Source: Aspidapion aeneum (lineage: Eukaryota; Arthropoda; Insecta; Coleoptera; Brentidae). Taken from it: a stretch of 64,000 bases of DNA. Below, piece after piece: positions 1 through 11,221 of this stretch (its first letter is position 1; the number at the start of each line of letters is the position of its first letter). The translations under genes and the position numbers were made by a program. The notes below the pieces were generated by a model that saw nothing but the letters and a program-made list of their open reading frames with translations, was not told the DNA's origin and did not search any database. Location: NCBI GenBank assembly GCA_963576565.1, contig OY755038.1:15818087-15882086 (forward strand), written 5' to 3'.

Positions 1-594
1 GTAAAGTATAAACATCAGCACATTTTAACTTAATGATCGCAAAAAGGATAGACTTAGTGTCCATTGATATTGCTATTTCAAATATGTTTGCATTCTGCAT
101 CGTAAGGTACCGTAGGTATTGCAATAATACGTACTATATGGATATAATATGCATATGTCTTTGAAAGCAACCAATCAGGTCTTTTTTGCTTAAAGACCCC
201 AATGTTTGCATCATGAATGGGCAATTACCGTGGGTATTGGAATATTATGTATATGGTCCTTACTCCGTAGTTCTTACAGTTGCATATTCGCGCATTTCCT
301 ACGTGTGTTAAATCAATCTAATACCATGTCAGGATTCTAGTAAGAAATACCTTGAGCTTAGTAGATTTGTGTCTAGAAGATAAAAGTAATCATAACAAAA
401 ACATTTCATGTAAAAAAGTACGCGAAAGTGGTATTCCGTAAAAAAAATTGAGATAAAAGTAAAGCCAAGTTCTCCAATACAAATTTCAAAATGAATGGTT
501 CTTACTAGTTTGGATATGTTTTTTTAAACTTTGCTATTCCAGCCAAATTTTACGTTCAATTTAGCAGTGTCTAAGAGCCATTTGTAGCCGTAAG
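1..594. other. Gene-free AT-rich stretch with a piece of a dispersed repeat
   Basis: No coding region is visible. Bases about 405-500 closely resemble 6550-7150, where the same sequence is split by a MITE at 6581-7077. This stretch therefore holds a related copy without that insertion. The rest has no recognisable structure. Confidence 0.5.
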
Positions 595-1795
595 TAGTGG
601 CAATTTCGACGTTTTTTGAAATTTCGTAACTACTTTACTACTTCATGGAAGTCCATGAAACTTGGAGGGATTATTAACTATATAAAGATCTACGACTGTG
701 CAGAGTTAGAGTTTCGTAGCTCATTTAGAAGTAGAGTTTTAGATACGTCAAATATGGGCTAAAAAGTTTCAAGAAAAGATAGTACAGCCGTTTCCGCGCG
801 AACTTGGCGGGGCACTGCTGTGCCCCCAGATTATAGTTACTATCAGTCATCCCAAGCTTAGCTCTCTAGCGTTTCTGAAAATGGGCAACGTTACTTTTAC
901 ATAACTTTACATTTATAGGGGAGGAAAGTAATTAAAACTTTGTGGTTTTTTAATTTTTTTCTATAGTTTTATCATAGTTCCTATCGGTCTTCCAAAGCTC
1001 AGCTCTCTACCGTTTCTGGAAGTGGGCAATGTTACTTTTACATAACTTTACATTTATAGGGGAGGGAAGTAAATTATAATTTTGGGGTGTTTTAATTTTT
1101 TTCTATAGTTTTATCATAGTTACTATCGGCCTTCTAAAGCTCAGCTCTCTAGCATTTCTGGAAGTGGGCAGTGTTAATTTTACATAACTTTACATTTATA
1201 GGGGAGGGAAGTAAATTATAATTTTGGTGTTTTTAAATTTTTTCCTATAGTTTTATCATAGTTCCTATCAGTCTTCCAAAGCTCAGCTCTCTACCGTTTC
1301 TGGAAGTGGGCAGTGTTACTTTTACATAACTTTATATTTATAGGGGAGGGAAGTAAATTATAATTTTGGTGTTTTTAAATATTTTCCTATAGTTTTATCA
1401 TAGTTCCTATCAGTCTGCCAAAGCTCAGCTCTCTAGCATTTCTTTTACATAATTTTACATGTATAGGGAAGGGAAGTAAATTAGAATTTTGGGGTTTTTT
1501 GATTTTTACCAGGGGTTTGGTCATAATTTCTATCAGTCTGCCAAATTTCAGCTCTGTAGCATGTATGGAAGTACAGTAGAATTTTGATGATCTATACATC
1601 AGTGAGTGAGTGGCAATTTCGACGTTTTTTGAAATTTCGTAACTACTTTACTACTTTATGGAATTCCATGAAACTTGGAGGGGTTGTTAACTCCATGAAA
1701 ATCTACGACTGTGCAAGATTCGTGGCTCATTCCGAGGTAGAGTTTTAGATAGGTCAAATCTCGGCTGAAATGTTTCAAGAAAAGATGGTACATGT
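595..1795. repeat. Dispersed repeat with an internal 142-bp tandem array flanked by direct repeats
   Basis: Unit starts marked by TATCRGTC/TATCGG fall at 841, 982, 1124, 1266, 1408 and 1531, giving a period of 141-142 bp with a shorter last unit. Each unit carries AGCTCTCTA, TTACATAACTTTA and TATAGGGGAGG motifs. The array lies between two copies of a roughly 190-bp sequence (about 595-790 and 1610-1795) that begins with GTGGCAATTTCGACG. Another copy of the family, with one unit and one flank, is at 36800-37290. There is no coding capacity. Confidence 0.85.
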
Positions 1796-1828
1796 ATGGA
1801 AAAGTATACGATGACATTAACTGTCACC

Positions 1829-1909
1829 AGGGGCGTATATAGGGGCGTATATAGGGGCCCCCCCCGGAAACTGTGTTGGGCCCCCCGAAATTTTTTTCTA
1901 TATACGCCA
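1829..1909. repeat. Short G/C-tract repeat with inverted ends
   Basis: GGGCGTATATAG at the left is matched by CTATATACGCC at the right, with C- and G-runs between them. The layout resembles the G-tract elements at 19806-19965, 37661-37815 and 38545-38725. It may be a minimal member of that family; this assignment is tentative. Confidence 0.4.
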
Positions 1910-2401
1910 CACATGTGCGGAAAAGCGGTTTTATTTGATTTGTGCGAAATTGAAGACCAATTTTTATACAAATTATTATAGTTCAACAGTGTTTGTAGGA
2001 AAAATAGCGTACACAACTTGATATAAAGTAACTTTCTTACATTAGCGTATTGTTTCACACGGCTAGCGCCTCGTTCACAACATTTACGCTCGTCTCTTTC
2101 TTTTCTTGTTATGTACGAATATACTATCCCGGACGCCCTCATCATGCTGTAAAGTGGTACTATCAATAATAAAATGCGTGCGGAAAAGTCTCACTTTTCG
2201 AACACTCGTAGAAAAAAATTGATTTTATTAAAGTTAGGTACAATATTTTTCCTACGAGCGTTTTTGTCCATCTTTTTTATCAAAAAAACATGTTATAATT
2301 CGCAAAGATTTTATAATAATGCTAGAAAATGATACATAAGATAAAATAGTTACATAAATCATTTAATTAGTTTTAAATATCTTCGTTTTTAACAAAACAA
2401 A

Positions 2402-2461
2402 AATCGTGCGGAAAAGTAACTTTTCAGCACTAGTGCGAAAAAGTTACTTTTCCGCACGATT
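2402..2461. repeat. 60-bp inverted repeat (hairpin)
   Basis: Both arms begin AATCGTGCGGAAAAGTAAC when read inward and meet at a central GCACTAGTGC. The core motif GTGCGGAAAAG also occurs singly near 1914, 2177 and 2854. These hairpin arms may be the fused ends of a mobile element that uses this motif. Confidence 0.8.
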
Positions 2462-3361
2462 TTTTTTCTTTTCCACACGATATTTTTATGTACGGAAAAA
2501 TAATGAAACAGGATTTTTTTATCATGATATATTTAAAAAAAATTCATGTAAAGAACATTTAATTAATAATAACGAAAAAGTTAACGATGGTAAATATTGA
2601 AATTAAAAGTGCACTTTGTGTTTGTTGCTGAGAATTACTAGTGTAGTGAATGGAGGAAGGCATATTGGTCTGTACAGGCTGTAACACTTTACAGGATTCT
2701 TCCTTCGGTGCTTCTGGTAGCATCGGTACAGCAGCACACAAATAAAACATGTAGTGTAGGAGGACGGGTTTTCATTGGGAAACGATTGTGAACAGGACGA
2801 TTCTTGCATTTTGGACGTGCGGGAAAGTAAAAATGGTTCCAAACGAAAAATCGTGCGGAAAACTTATTTTTGGTATATGTTTGTATAATGTGAGGGGCAG
2901 AGGTGCTTTTGCCGCATCGAGAGGCAACATCCAATATAGACCATTACTGACTTTTATATTTACTTTCTGTGTGTGCAAAAACGTGTAAAATTTTATAGGT
3001 TCCGGTCCTGTTTAGTGCATCCGGTTTCGTGTGTCACAAAAATACGTTCTCAGTTGGTAGCTGTTTCGGGCGTAAATTTTTTTATAAATTATGCGCGCCC
3101 CCTATTGGTACTTGTATTGTACTTATGGAGCATTACGCACGAAACCGAACGGTCTTATAGTTGCGCACAAAATAGGACGCACGAAAAAGGAAAATATTAT
3201 TTTTTAAGCCCGCTAAATATTTTGTATTTGGAATTTGTAAAGGATCTGTAGTTCGTGAACCAATGACATAAAACATTGAAAGCTATTTTCGCTTTATTAT
3301 TTTAGCACGGATTTTTCTATGTAACGTAAAGTCAAACGTATAGTTCGTTTTTTTTATATAT
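2462..3361. other. No recognisable gene
   Basis: Short open frames overlap on both strands, with no family motif and no splice-bounded coding segment that I can defend. Two more GTGCGGRAAA motifs, near 2817 and 2854, link it loosely to the hairpin upstream. Confidence 0.4.
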
Positions 3362-4478
3362 ATATTTATCGGTTTTTCAACGTTCTACGTCTTCCGATAC
3401 CCAATCTCCACTCGTTTCTGTTTGCCCATAGTTCATCATCTAGGCCTCTTATTCTTATTTCACTGTATTCCTTCTCTCCAGCTTCTCCTTGGCCGTCCTC
3501 GTTTTCTTCGGCCAGTTGGTTTCCATTGTAGTATTTGTTTAAGTAGTCTTTCATCATTCATTCTTTGTACATGTCCGTACCACACTAGTTGTTTTGTTCT
3601 TATATCATCCACTAAAGTACGTCCACTGTCATAATTTCTCTTATTCTTTGATTTGTAACTCTTTCTCTTTTTGATTTCCCTGCTGCTCTTCTCCTATAGT
3701 CCATCTCCGTAGCGGAAAGCATTTTTTCTTTGATTGGCCATACTTCCGAGCCGTATGTAATAATACTTTTTACAATGGTGTTATATAATATAAGCTTTTT
3801 GTTATGTTTTGATATACTTTAGTTTCAAATTATTCCATTTAATAAAGTTATTGCTTTTCTTCCTTGTACGTTTCGATCTTTTATAGCTTTCTCTAGTGTT
3901 CCGTCAGCTGTAATTTTTAGACCTAAGTATTTATACTCATCACAGGACTGAATTGGCTGCCCGGTATTTAAGATTAGATCCTGTTTCATTCCACCGATAC
4001 ACATATACTCTGTCTTATTGAGATTAACCTCTAGTCCCCACTTATTGTACTCTTCTATTAGTTTTCGTGTCATATATTCGAGGTCGTCATAATCATGAGC
4101 CACTACTATCTGATCATCGGCGAAACATAAAGTATACAAGGTGGTTTCGTCCAACGGAATTCCCATGTTTTGGCATTTTCTCTTCCATACTTTAAGGACT
4201 TGTTCCAAGTATATCTTGAAGAGCGTAGGCGAGATACAGCAACCTTGTTTAAGACCTTTATTTACTTGAAAGCCTTTGGTTAGTTTTGCTTTTATTTTAA
4301 CTTTTGCCTTACTATTGCGGTATAACTCTTTGATGGCCTTAATTAGTTGTACGGTTATGTTTGTGTTTTCCAACGCTTTCCAAAGTAGATTTAGTGGTAT
4401 ACTATCATATGCCTTCTGCAAATCGACGTAAAGCAGATGCAGCTCTTGTCCGTATGCCATTTTCTTTTCAATAACTTG
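3362..4478 (-). pseudogene. 5'-truncated non-LTR retrotransposon (RTE-like RT), family A
   Basis: This is the 3' part of an endonuclease/reverse-transcriptase LINE. The open part (4460-3825, 211 aa) shows RT motifs in order: A (VDLQKAYDSIP), B (KQGCCISPTLF), C (FADD, with F in place of the usual Y), a D-like KTEYM and E-like YKYLGL. After a break, the C-terminal block ends near 3366 with WRLGIGRRRTL, matching the other family A copies. The 3' tail is a short TA-rich run rather than a long poly(A), as in RTE-type elements. The endonuclease and RT fingers are missing. Frame breaks between 3557 and 3825 make it non-functional. It would copy its own RNA at a nicked target if intact. Confidence 0.85.
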
Positions 4479-4989
4479 GGTTATACTTTATAATATATAT
4501 TATTTTTTACATTTTGGTAAATAATGAAATCCAATCTTCAGCTGTGCTTTAATTTGTATTTTAGTCATACTTCAACTCTAAATTCTAAGTTAGTAAAGGC
4601 TCTTTAGGTGAAGTCGGGCTCTTTAGGTGAAGTCGGTCTCTTTATCAAAAAAAACAGATGATTAGAAGAATTTTTTAAAAATCTATTAATTTACCAATAT
4701 ACAGGGCGAGTTCTAGATAATAGTCCAAAATTGCAAGATCAATTCAGGATCTCAATATATTACTATTTGTTCATATTTGCCTCAGTCCGAAAGCAGTCAT
4801 TTTTTATATTTTAAATTTTGTCCCTAGCAAATTGGTTTTCTAGGTGTTTTGGAACAAAAATTGGTGTATGGGGTTTTTTTGGGTCAAGAAATACGAATGT
4901 GGTGGTATTTTTGATAGATTTTGTAGAGGGCACCACTTGTGGTATCTCTAGTGCCTTTAATTTGGCATATATTTTTTGTGGGCAAATTT
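4479..4989. other. No recognisable gene
   Basis: AT-rich sequence. A short exact duplication of CTCTTTAGGTGAAGTCGG occurs near 4600-4635. Nothing else is recognised. Confidence 0.4.
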
Positions 4990-5486
4990 ATTAGAAATCT
5001 AATCTATCTATCTATTTAGCCTTCTTCGATCCGTCTTTGGATATAGGCCTCCTTCAGTATCTTCCACTCTTCCCTGTCTGTCGTCGTATTCATCTATCTA
5101 GCTCCCGCATGTTTCTTCAAATCGTCCGCCCATCTCATTTGTGGTCTTTCCCTACTTCTTTTTTTTTCCCAAGGTCTCCAGTTTACATACACTTGTTCCA
5201 TCGATCGTCTTTCTGTCTGATATTATGACCAGCAAATTTTCATTTTAATTTTGCTACTTCTCCTCTGACATCCCTTACTTTTGCTTGTTCTTTTGATTGA
5301 TATCCGTCAAATTTTGTTGTTAGTCTATAATATTTTCGTAAAAAGCTTATAAATTACATTAAGGAGTGTTATAAGGTCGATAGTTTTTTAGGTCTGCTCT
5401 ATCGCATTTCTTGGGTAAAATAATGGTTATGGATTCTTTCCAGTTGTTTGTGATTATTTTTTCTTTTAGGATTTTATTGTTGAGAG
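4990..5486 (-). pseudogene. 3' end of a family B LINE (RTE-like), minus-strand part
   Basis: Read on the minus strand, 5230-5016 encodes the family B C-terminus: RWADDLKKHAG-like, then DREEWKILKEAYIQRWIEEG and a stop. It is followed by a (GATA)n tail at 5000-5015. Bases 5486-5395 encode an RT finger segment (KEKIITNNWKESITI-like). The two parts are joined by an internal deletion. The upstream part of the element continues at 5487 in the opposite orientation, giving a head-to-head 5' inversion. Stops and frameshifts rule out function. Confidence 0.75.
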
Positions 5487-5872
5487 TGTTATAGAAAATA
5501 ATTGGAATATGAAATGTTTAAGGTCGACTCTAGGTAGATATGAAATAATTAAAATACCGTTCAAGAGGATATTATAAATATCACACAACTATTCTATACA
5601 GAATTATACCAAACAAAAAGGGAACCATCGCGAGAAACCATGAAGAAACTCCAAACAAAAATAAAGAACATAAACTCAGAGCTACAACCTGAAATAAGCA
5701 AAACGGAAATAAAGAGAGCTTTAAAGAAAATGAAAAATAACAAATCCCCTGGAAAAGACGGAGTAACGGCAGAAATGCTCAAGTACGGTGGAAGAATTGT
5801 AGTTAATACCCTCCATATCCTGAATAAAAATACAAATCTAATACCATATTTAAAATCTTTGATGTTTTTATA
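5487..5872 (+). pseudogene. Inverted 5' part of the same family B LINE
   Basis: Plus-strand sequence encodes the pre-RT linker and the start of the RT domain: MKCLRSTLGRYEIIKI, then from 5640 KIKNINSELQPEISKTEIK and KKMKNNKSPGKDGVTAEML. This is the standard KSPGKDG entry block of LINE RTs. It lies head-to-head with the minus-strand 3' part that ends at 5486. It is truncated at about 5840-5872. Confidence 0.8.
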
Positions 5873-6580
5873 AAGAAAAGGTACACTTCTTTAAACTCTC
5901 AACACCAACCGTTTTTGAGAAAAAACAATAATTAAGAATGCAGTCTTCGGCAAAATATTATTAAATGTACCTTTGGGAAAAATATCTAAATAAAAATTGA
6001 AATCAATCTATGACAATACATATTATGGGTAAAACAACAAACATAAAAACAAATTAATTTATGAAAATAGAAGATACTTACACAAAAAAGATCTAACTTT
6101 CTTCTCTGTAACTCCAAGACGGTTTGCTACAAAGCTGCCGTGCTAAAAAGGAAAGCAGCGGGTCATTTTTTTTTTAACTTTGGGTTTTTTAAATATTTTG
6201 AGACCGCGCAGATTTCTTTAAAAAGAATTTCTTGAAATTTTTTTGTTTGTTTAGCTCATCCTATTCCTAGATCGCACTTTAGAAACCTTGTAAAAACTTT
6301 TTATAGCAGTTTTCGTTTGGTCTACTGCATGATGCAAAAATGTGTATAATTTTTTGCATACGCGCATTACTTTTAATTGTATATTTCGTTATAAAGGACG
6401 CAACGGGCAAAAAGGTATATTTTGAAATCTACACAAAGCTCTGCTGCATGCACGGATATTTTGTTTGATTATGACAAAATAGCTGTTTTCATTAAATAAT
6501 ACAATGTTTTAAATATTTAGTTTCTCAACTTTAACTGAATATATTTATCATAACAAAAACATTTCATGTAAAAAAGGCCA
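5873..6580. other. No recognisable gene; part of a dispersed repeat at its right end
   Basis: AT-rich sequence without coding signal. The last 30 bases (AACAAAAACATTTCATGTA and following) match about 406-425 and form the left flank of the MITE that starts at 6581. Confidence 0.4.
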
Positions 6581-7077
6581 GGTATAGTTTTTGCAAAGTC
6601 ACCTGAATAACTCCTAATACGGGGTTCTATCGATTTCATGAAATCTTGCTTGATTCTGCCCTTCAAAAGTTATCCAAATTCATATAAAATATTCCTCGTA
6701 TAATTTCAACCCTACCGACAGAAGAGGCGCAGCTCTTTGCGGTCCGACCACAAAGTATTTGTTTTCCGACCGACCGAGCCCAGGTGGATAGACGGCACCT
6801 GATTGGTAGATTGAGATGCGCTTTTAATTGCTTTCGGGTGTGCTTTTCGGGACCCCTTTACTCGGCAGCATGCAGAGTTAGAAAATAAATCAGTGTCGTT
6901 CCTGTAGGTGTATGTATTATTTATTTTTTATTATCTATTTTTATTTCTTTAATTTACGCCATAATTAAATGAAATAATTTTCATGAGTATATCTACCGCC
7001 GCCCATGTCACTTTCTATAAAGGATATGCCGATGGTCGGCTTTTATCTTTGTTCAACTGACTTTGCAAAAACTATAC
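6581..7077. mobile_element. MITE family M1, copy 1
   Basis: A roughly 497-bp element with termini GGTATAGTTTTTGCAAAGTC and GACTTTGCAAAAACTATAC. No coding capacity is seen. Two more copies lie at 10255-10756 (inverted) and 35903-36342 (internal deletion). A TA target duplication is possible because TA sits in the terminal motif. The flanks match the uninterrupted sequence near 405-500. Confidence 0.85.
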
Positions 7078-7147
7078 GCGACACGGTGTTCCGTAAAAAG
7101 AATTAAGATCAAAGTATAGCCAAGTTTTTTTATACAATACACATTTC

Positions 7148-7670
7148 AAAATGAAGGCGGAACCTTGAGAAAAAAGGAAAAAGAACATCGATAGAATACA
7201 CAGAAATAAATAAAACTATAAGAAAAATGAGAAAACAAAGATACAAGAAATAAAAGTTGAGAGTTATAGAAAATAACAGAAATATGAAATGTCTAAGGCC
7301 GACTCTGGGTAGATATGAAATAATTAAAATAAAGGATATGAACGGCATAGAAACTAACAAAAAGGGAAACATCGCAAGAAACCATGAAGAAACTTCAAAT
7401 AAAAATAAATAACATAAAGTTGAAATAAGCAAAGCGAAAATAAAGAGACCATTAAAAAAAATGAAATAAAACAATTCACCTGGAACAGGCGGAGTAACGG
7501 CAGAAATGCTGGTAAAACTGTAGTTGATACTCCCCTTATTCTCCGTAACAAAATACTAAAAGAAAAAATAATCCCAAACAACTGAAATGAATCTATAACC
7601 ATTATTCTACACAAGAAAGGCGATAAAGCGGATCTAAAAAACTATAAAACTCCTTAAAATATAAAATTAA
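7148..7670 (+). pseudogene. Family B LINE fragment (linker to RT fingers), heavily decayed
   Basis: The DNA is clearly homologous to 42310-42900: remnants of EYTEINKTIRKM, KCLRPTLGRYEIIKIKDMNG, NNSPGTGGVTAEML and HKKGDKADLKNYK can be read in shifting frames. Multiple frameshifts and small deletions show it is an old copy. Both ends are truncated and no tail is visible. Confidence 0.8.
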
Positions 7671-7695
7671 AGGTAAAACTGTTATTGTCTCTGGG

Positions 7696-8161
7696 TGTTC
7701 GGTATTTTCGTCGGATTAATCTTTTTGTTCGAAATCGTTCTCGGTAATTCCATCTAGATCTAGGGGAGGTAGATCTGAATCGTTCGGTAATTCTGCTCAG
7801 ACTAGTCGGACGTAAATCTGGTTGCTCCGTACATTTTGATCGACAAAACAGATTAATCTGAGATTGTGACGTATGTTTAAATAATTTTTTTATGTAAAAA
7901 TATTGAAATCGAATTATTTGGTGCTGAAGACAACAAATTATATAAATTTCCGACATCACAGGTAAACTTTGCCAAAATTATAGCTGGGCGTGAGTTGCAA
8001 TATGTACATAATATTTTTGGTTATATTTAAGGTTATAACCATTTATAAACATGTGATCGATTTGATCCGGATCGTTCGTTAATTCCAATTTGCTCAGACT
8101 AATCTGTAATCACGTGACCAAAATTCGTCGCGTCTGAGATGCAAATACCGAACGCAGCTAT
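7696..8161. mobile_element. MITE family M2, copy 1
   Basis: A roughly 466-bp non-coding element whose right end is ATACCGAACGCAGCTA and whose left end is a diverged GTGTTCGGTATTTTCGTCGG. It matches 50302-50763 in inverted orientation along its whole length, including the shared TATAACCATTTATAA and GGTCACGTGA-type internal blocks. It is non-autonomous, and no transposase is present. Confidence 0.8.
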
Positions 8162-8345
8162 CGATCGATGAAAAGATCGATTGCAAAGAAAACGAAACCA
8201 TCCGTGACCTACGACAGCACTTCAGTCTTTCAGGCCAGAGCAACGCTGATTAGTGTTTTTACCCACCTTCAGACACGAGCGACCGTCAGCGGAATTTTTA
8301 GGCCAAATAACAATTAAATATGTAATTTAAATTCACCGGTACTAA
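8162..8345. repeat. Fragment of the hAT-associated dispersed repeat
   Basis: It contains TCGATCGATGAAAAGATCG, GTGACCTACGACAGC, TTCAGGCCAGA and TTTTTACCC blocks that recur at 8880-9040 and, in inverted orientation, at 13370-13570. No coding signal is seen. Confidence 0.75.
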
Positions 8346-8819
8346 AATGTACGTTTGCAAAACATTTAGTCCGGTTTTTTTTGCCAAACCCGGTAGAAAA
8401 TTGAAGAATGAGGGTCTCGCGAGCTATCAATTTCGGCGTGTTAACAATGGCTCTAATAGAGGCTGCAACCGAGGCCACAACCGCCGGCGCCGCCGCGCCG
8501 ATTTTATGTCACTCCATGCTCTCAAATTACCTCAAAATAATGGCTAATCTACTCATAAAAGGCGGGACACGAGTATCGGGATTTCGCGGTTATAATAATA
8601 AACCAAAGTACAGACCGTGCGTATGAATTTGTCCATTAGCAATAGTTAATTCTGAAATAAATCACTATTTATTTACTATTGCAATAACGAGTGGAGAAAG
8701 TGACATATTTTACACGAGTTAGAAAGCACGGTAAAAAAATTGTCTTAAATCAAAGCAAATTGGTTTGAAGTAAAATAATTTGTGCGTTCCTATTCACCAA
8801 GAGAATATTTTTCATCCAT
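8346..8819. other. Unrecognised stretch with a local GC-rich patch
   Basis: Bases 8480-8510 form a GC-rich patch (GCCGGCGCCGCCGCGCC) that stands out from the AT-rich surroundings. Two short overlapping frames (66 and 72 aa) cross it, but they have no family motif and are not bounded by splice sites that I can defend. No function is assigned. Confidence 0.3.
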
Positions 8820-9110
8820 CTACCAAGATACGAGAGAAACAAGAACAAAAGCAGGCGAAATAAGCTGCTATATATATCGATTAATGAAAAGATCGAAAAC
8901 AAATAAAAAGAAACCGTGACCTACGACAGCTCTTTCTACCTTTCAGGCCAGATCAACGATTATTGCGTTTTTACCCGCTGTCAGACACGTGAGCGTCAGT
9001 CAATGGAATTTTTAAGCCAAATAATATTCATTGATCGATATGTATAGCACTTTATTTCGCCTGCTTTTGTTCTTGTTTCTCTCGTATCTTGATAGATGGC
9101 GCTTCTTGCG
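8820..9110. mobile_element. Palindromic repeat with about 65-bp inverted arms
   Basis: The arm at 8832-8885 (ACGAGAGAAACAAGAACAAA, then AGCAGGCGAAATAA and an AT-rich TCGATT block) is repeated in inverted orientation at 9035-9107. The centre is the shared repeat block with GTGACCTACGACAGC. The arrangement fits a MITE-like foldback. Related sequence continues at 13560-13625. Confidence 0.75.
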
Positions 9111-9129
9111 AACGTTTTCTCACTATTTA

Positions 9130-9345
9130 CATAGGATTAGAAACAAAACTGTCTAATTAACTTCGCAAGAGTGTCACATTGACCAAGCAGTTAAACAGTT
9201 AACTGTCAACACTTATTAGGTGTCCATTAGATCTTGGACCCCCATGAGGTTAAGCTTTCAAGCTACCCACGGAAAAATATGAGAGAAACAAAAGCTCCTT
9301 TTTACCCGATTAGCCACGAAACTTGTTTGATTTTTTAAGAAAAAT
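9130..9345 (+). repeat. Fossil 5' end of a hAT-type element within the dispersed repeat, copy 1
   Basis: Blocks TTAGGTGTCCATTAGATCTT and CTACCCACGGAAAAATATGA match 13760-13830 and, inverted, 35100-35175, where hAT coding sequence follows. Here the expected CAGTGTTCTGA terminus is mostly deleted. The coding part is absent. Confidence 0.6.
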
Positions 9346-10254
9346 AAAGTCTTATTTCAAGACTAAACGCTGTGTTGAACTAAAAAGAAATATTTTAATC
9401 CAAAAAAAATTGTTTTAAGGTAAAACAATTTATTTAGGAAAAGAACGTGTTTTCATTGTAGACAAAATTTTTTATCGTGCAGCCGAGTGCGGGAATCAGA
9501 CGAGTGTAAGAAAGTCACTTTCTAACGAGTTATATACAGCGATTTCCCGTATATTTTTACACCACATCTAAACGCAACTGTTCACTAAACACATTTATTT
9601 ATTGCTAAAATTCACAAAAAATCCCGAACCCTTATAATCCCATTTTACATGAGACTGCTGGTCAAAGATGGAAGGGGCGAAAATCTCGCCTTTTTTAGTG
9701 TTTTTGACGTATGTCACGTCAACACATGACACTGGGCATAGAATCAAAAATAGGTAAAGTTTTTGACAACAATTTCAATTTGGACCCCTATTCCTGAGAA
9801 ATCTATGACCCACATTCTGTTTGAACACACATTCTTAAAATTAAGATCCAACAATATCTAAACCGTATATTTGAATAGATATCAAAATAAGATAAATACA
9901 AAAGATTCATATTTTTTTACGAAATTTATGAATTTTTATGCCGAAATGTCAAACAGGAATTTTAAATGTCAAAATTTAACAGGTCGATGGTTTTTTAAAT
10001 GAAAAGTCCTGTATATTATTTTAAAATTTTAGAGATCTTTTCTTTCTGATTTCAAAAATATATACGTTAGGATTATTTCGTGAATTAGTTTTGGAGATAT
10101 ATGCGTTTCATGTTTTAAAAACTTAAATTGGTACTCTTTAAAACTCCAAGGCAACCATGAAAAAGACAATCGCATTGACACAAAAAGTGATGCTATTTTT
10201 TTGCCAAATTGTCAAAAGTTTTAAGAGCGGTTAAAGATGGTTTTTTCTCTGGTT
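9346..10254. other. No recognisable gene
   Basis: AT-rich sequence with no coding segment or repeat partner that I recognise in the window. Confidence 0.35.
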
Positions 10255-10756
10255 GGTATAGTTTTTGCAAAGTCAGTTGCACAAAGGTTAAAGCCGACCA
10301 TCGGCATATCCTTTAAAGAAAGTGACATGGGCGGCGGTAGATATACTCATGAAAATTATTTCATTTGATTATGGCGTAAACTAAAGAAATAAAAATAGAT
10401 AATAAAACTTTCTATTCCTATACCTACAGAAACGACACTGATTTATTTTCTAACTCTGCATACTGCCGACTAAAGGGGTCCCGCAAAGAACACCTGAAAG
10501 CAATTAAAAGCGCATCTCAAAAAAATCTGCCAATCAGGTGCCGTCTAGCCACCTGTACTGGGTCGGTCAGAAAACAATTAGTTTGTGCTCGGCCCGCAAA
10601 GAGCGCGCCTTTTCTCTGTCGGTAGGCTTGAAATTATACCAGGAAGATTTTATATGAATTTCGATAACTTTTGAAGGGCAGATTGAAGCAAAATTTCATG
10701 AAATCGATAGAACCCCGTATTAGGAGCATTTCAGGTGACTTTGCAAAAACTATACC
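10255..10756. mobile_element. MITE family M1, copy 2 (inverted)
   Basis: A full-length copy, about 502 bp, with both termini intact (GGTATAGTTTTTGCAAAGTC and its inverse). It runs in the opposite orientation to 6581-7077 and 35903-36342. It contains the GGCGGCGGTAGATATAC block that copy 3 has lost. It is non-coding. Confidence 0.85.
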
Positions 10757-11221
10757 AGTTTTTCTCAAAATTTACCCAAGAGTTTCAGTTAAATATTTTT
10801 TCAAAGCTTCTCTTTTTCAATAAAATATAATATTTATAACTCAATTTTTGCCGCTTTAACGAGATTATGCAAAAAATGTGCCTAAAAATAGAGATTTACC
10901 TTTGATCAGTTGCCCTACTAGGCCAGTCATTATAGGTGTACATTTCAGGTTGCAAAACGTCCGAAATTTTTGAAACTTGACACGATTCTAGGTTATTAAT
11001 ATATCACAACCTGAAAACTATTAGTCTGACAAAAAAATACATACAAACAGTTTTTTAGGAAATTTTTTTGGCTATAATTTTTGTTCAAAACTTTTTTTTA
11101 CAATCTGCAATAACCAAGTTATTATAAAACTTTCAGACCTTTTGGCGAAACGTCATTTTTAACACGCTTTTATTAGTTTCACTTGTAAGTTTGTATGTAA
11201 GTATATACATATAAATATATA
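10757..11221. other. No recognisable gene
   Basis: AT-rich sequence ending in a short TATA-rich run next to the foldback that starts at 11222. Confidence 0.35.

Noticed and set aside
595..1795. CRISPR-like array of regularly spaced repeats
   Set aside because: The 142-bp units are near-identical throughout, with no unique spacers, in a eukaryotic repeat context.
1687..2166. 159-codon minus-strand open frame
   Set aside because: It crosses a G/C-tract repeat and the end of the 142-bp repeat family, has no family motif or domain pattern, and shows no splice context. Treated as a chance frame.
8347..8626. Two overlapping frames over a GC-rich patch, with Ala-rich residues
   Set aside because: No recognised family, no clear splice sites and no conserved start; kept only as an unrecognised GC-rich stretch.
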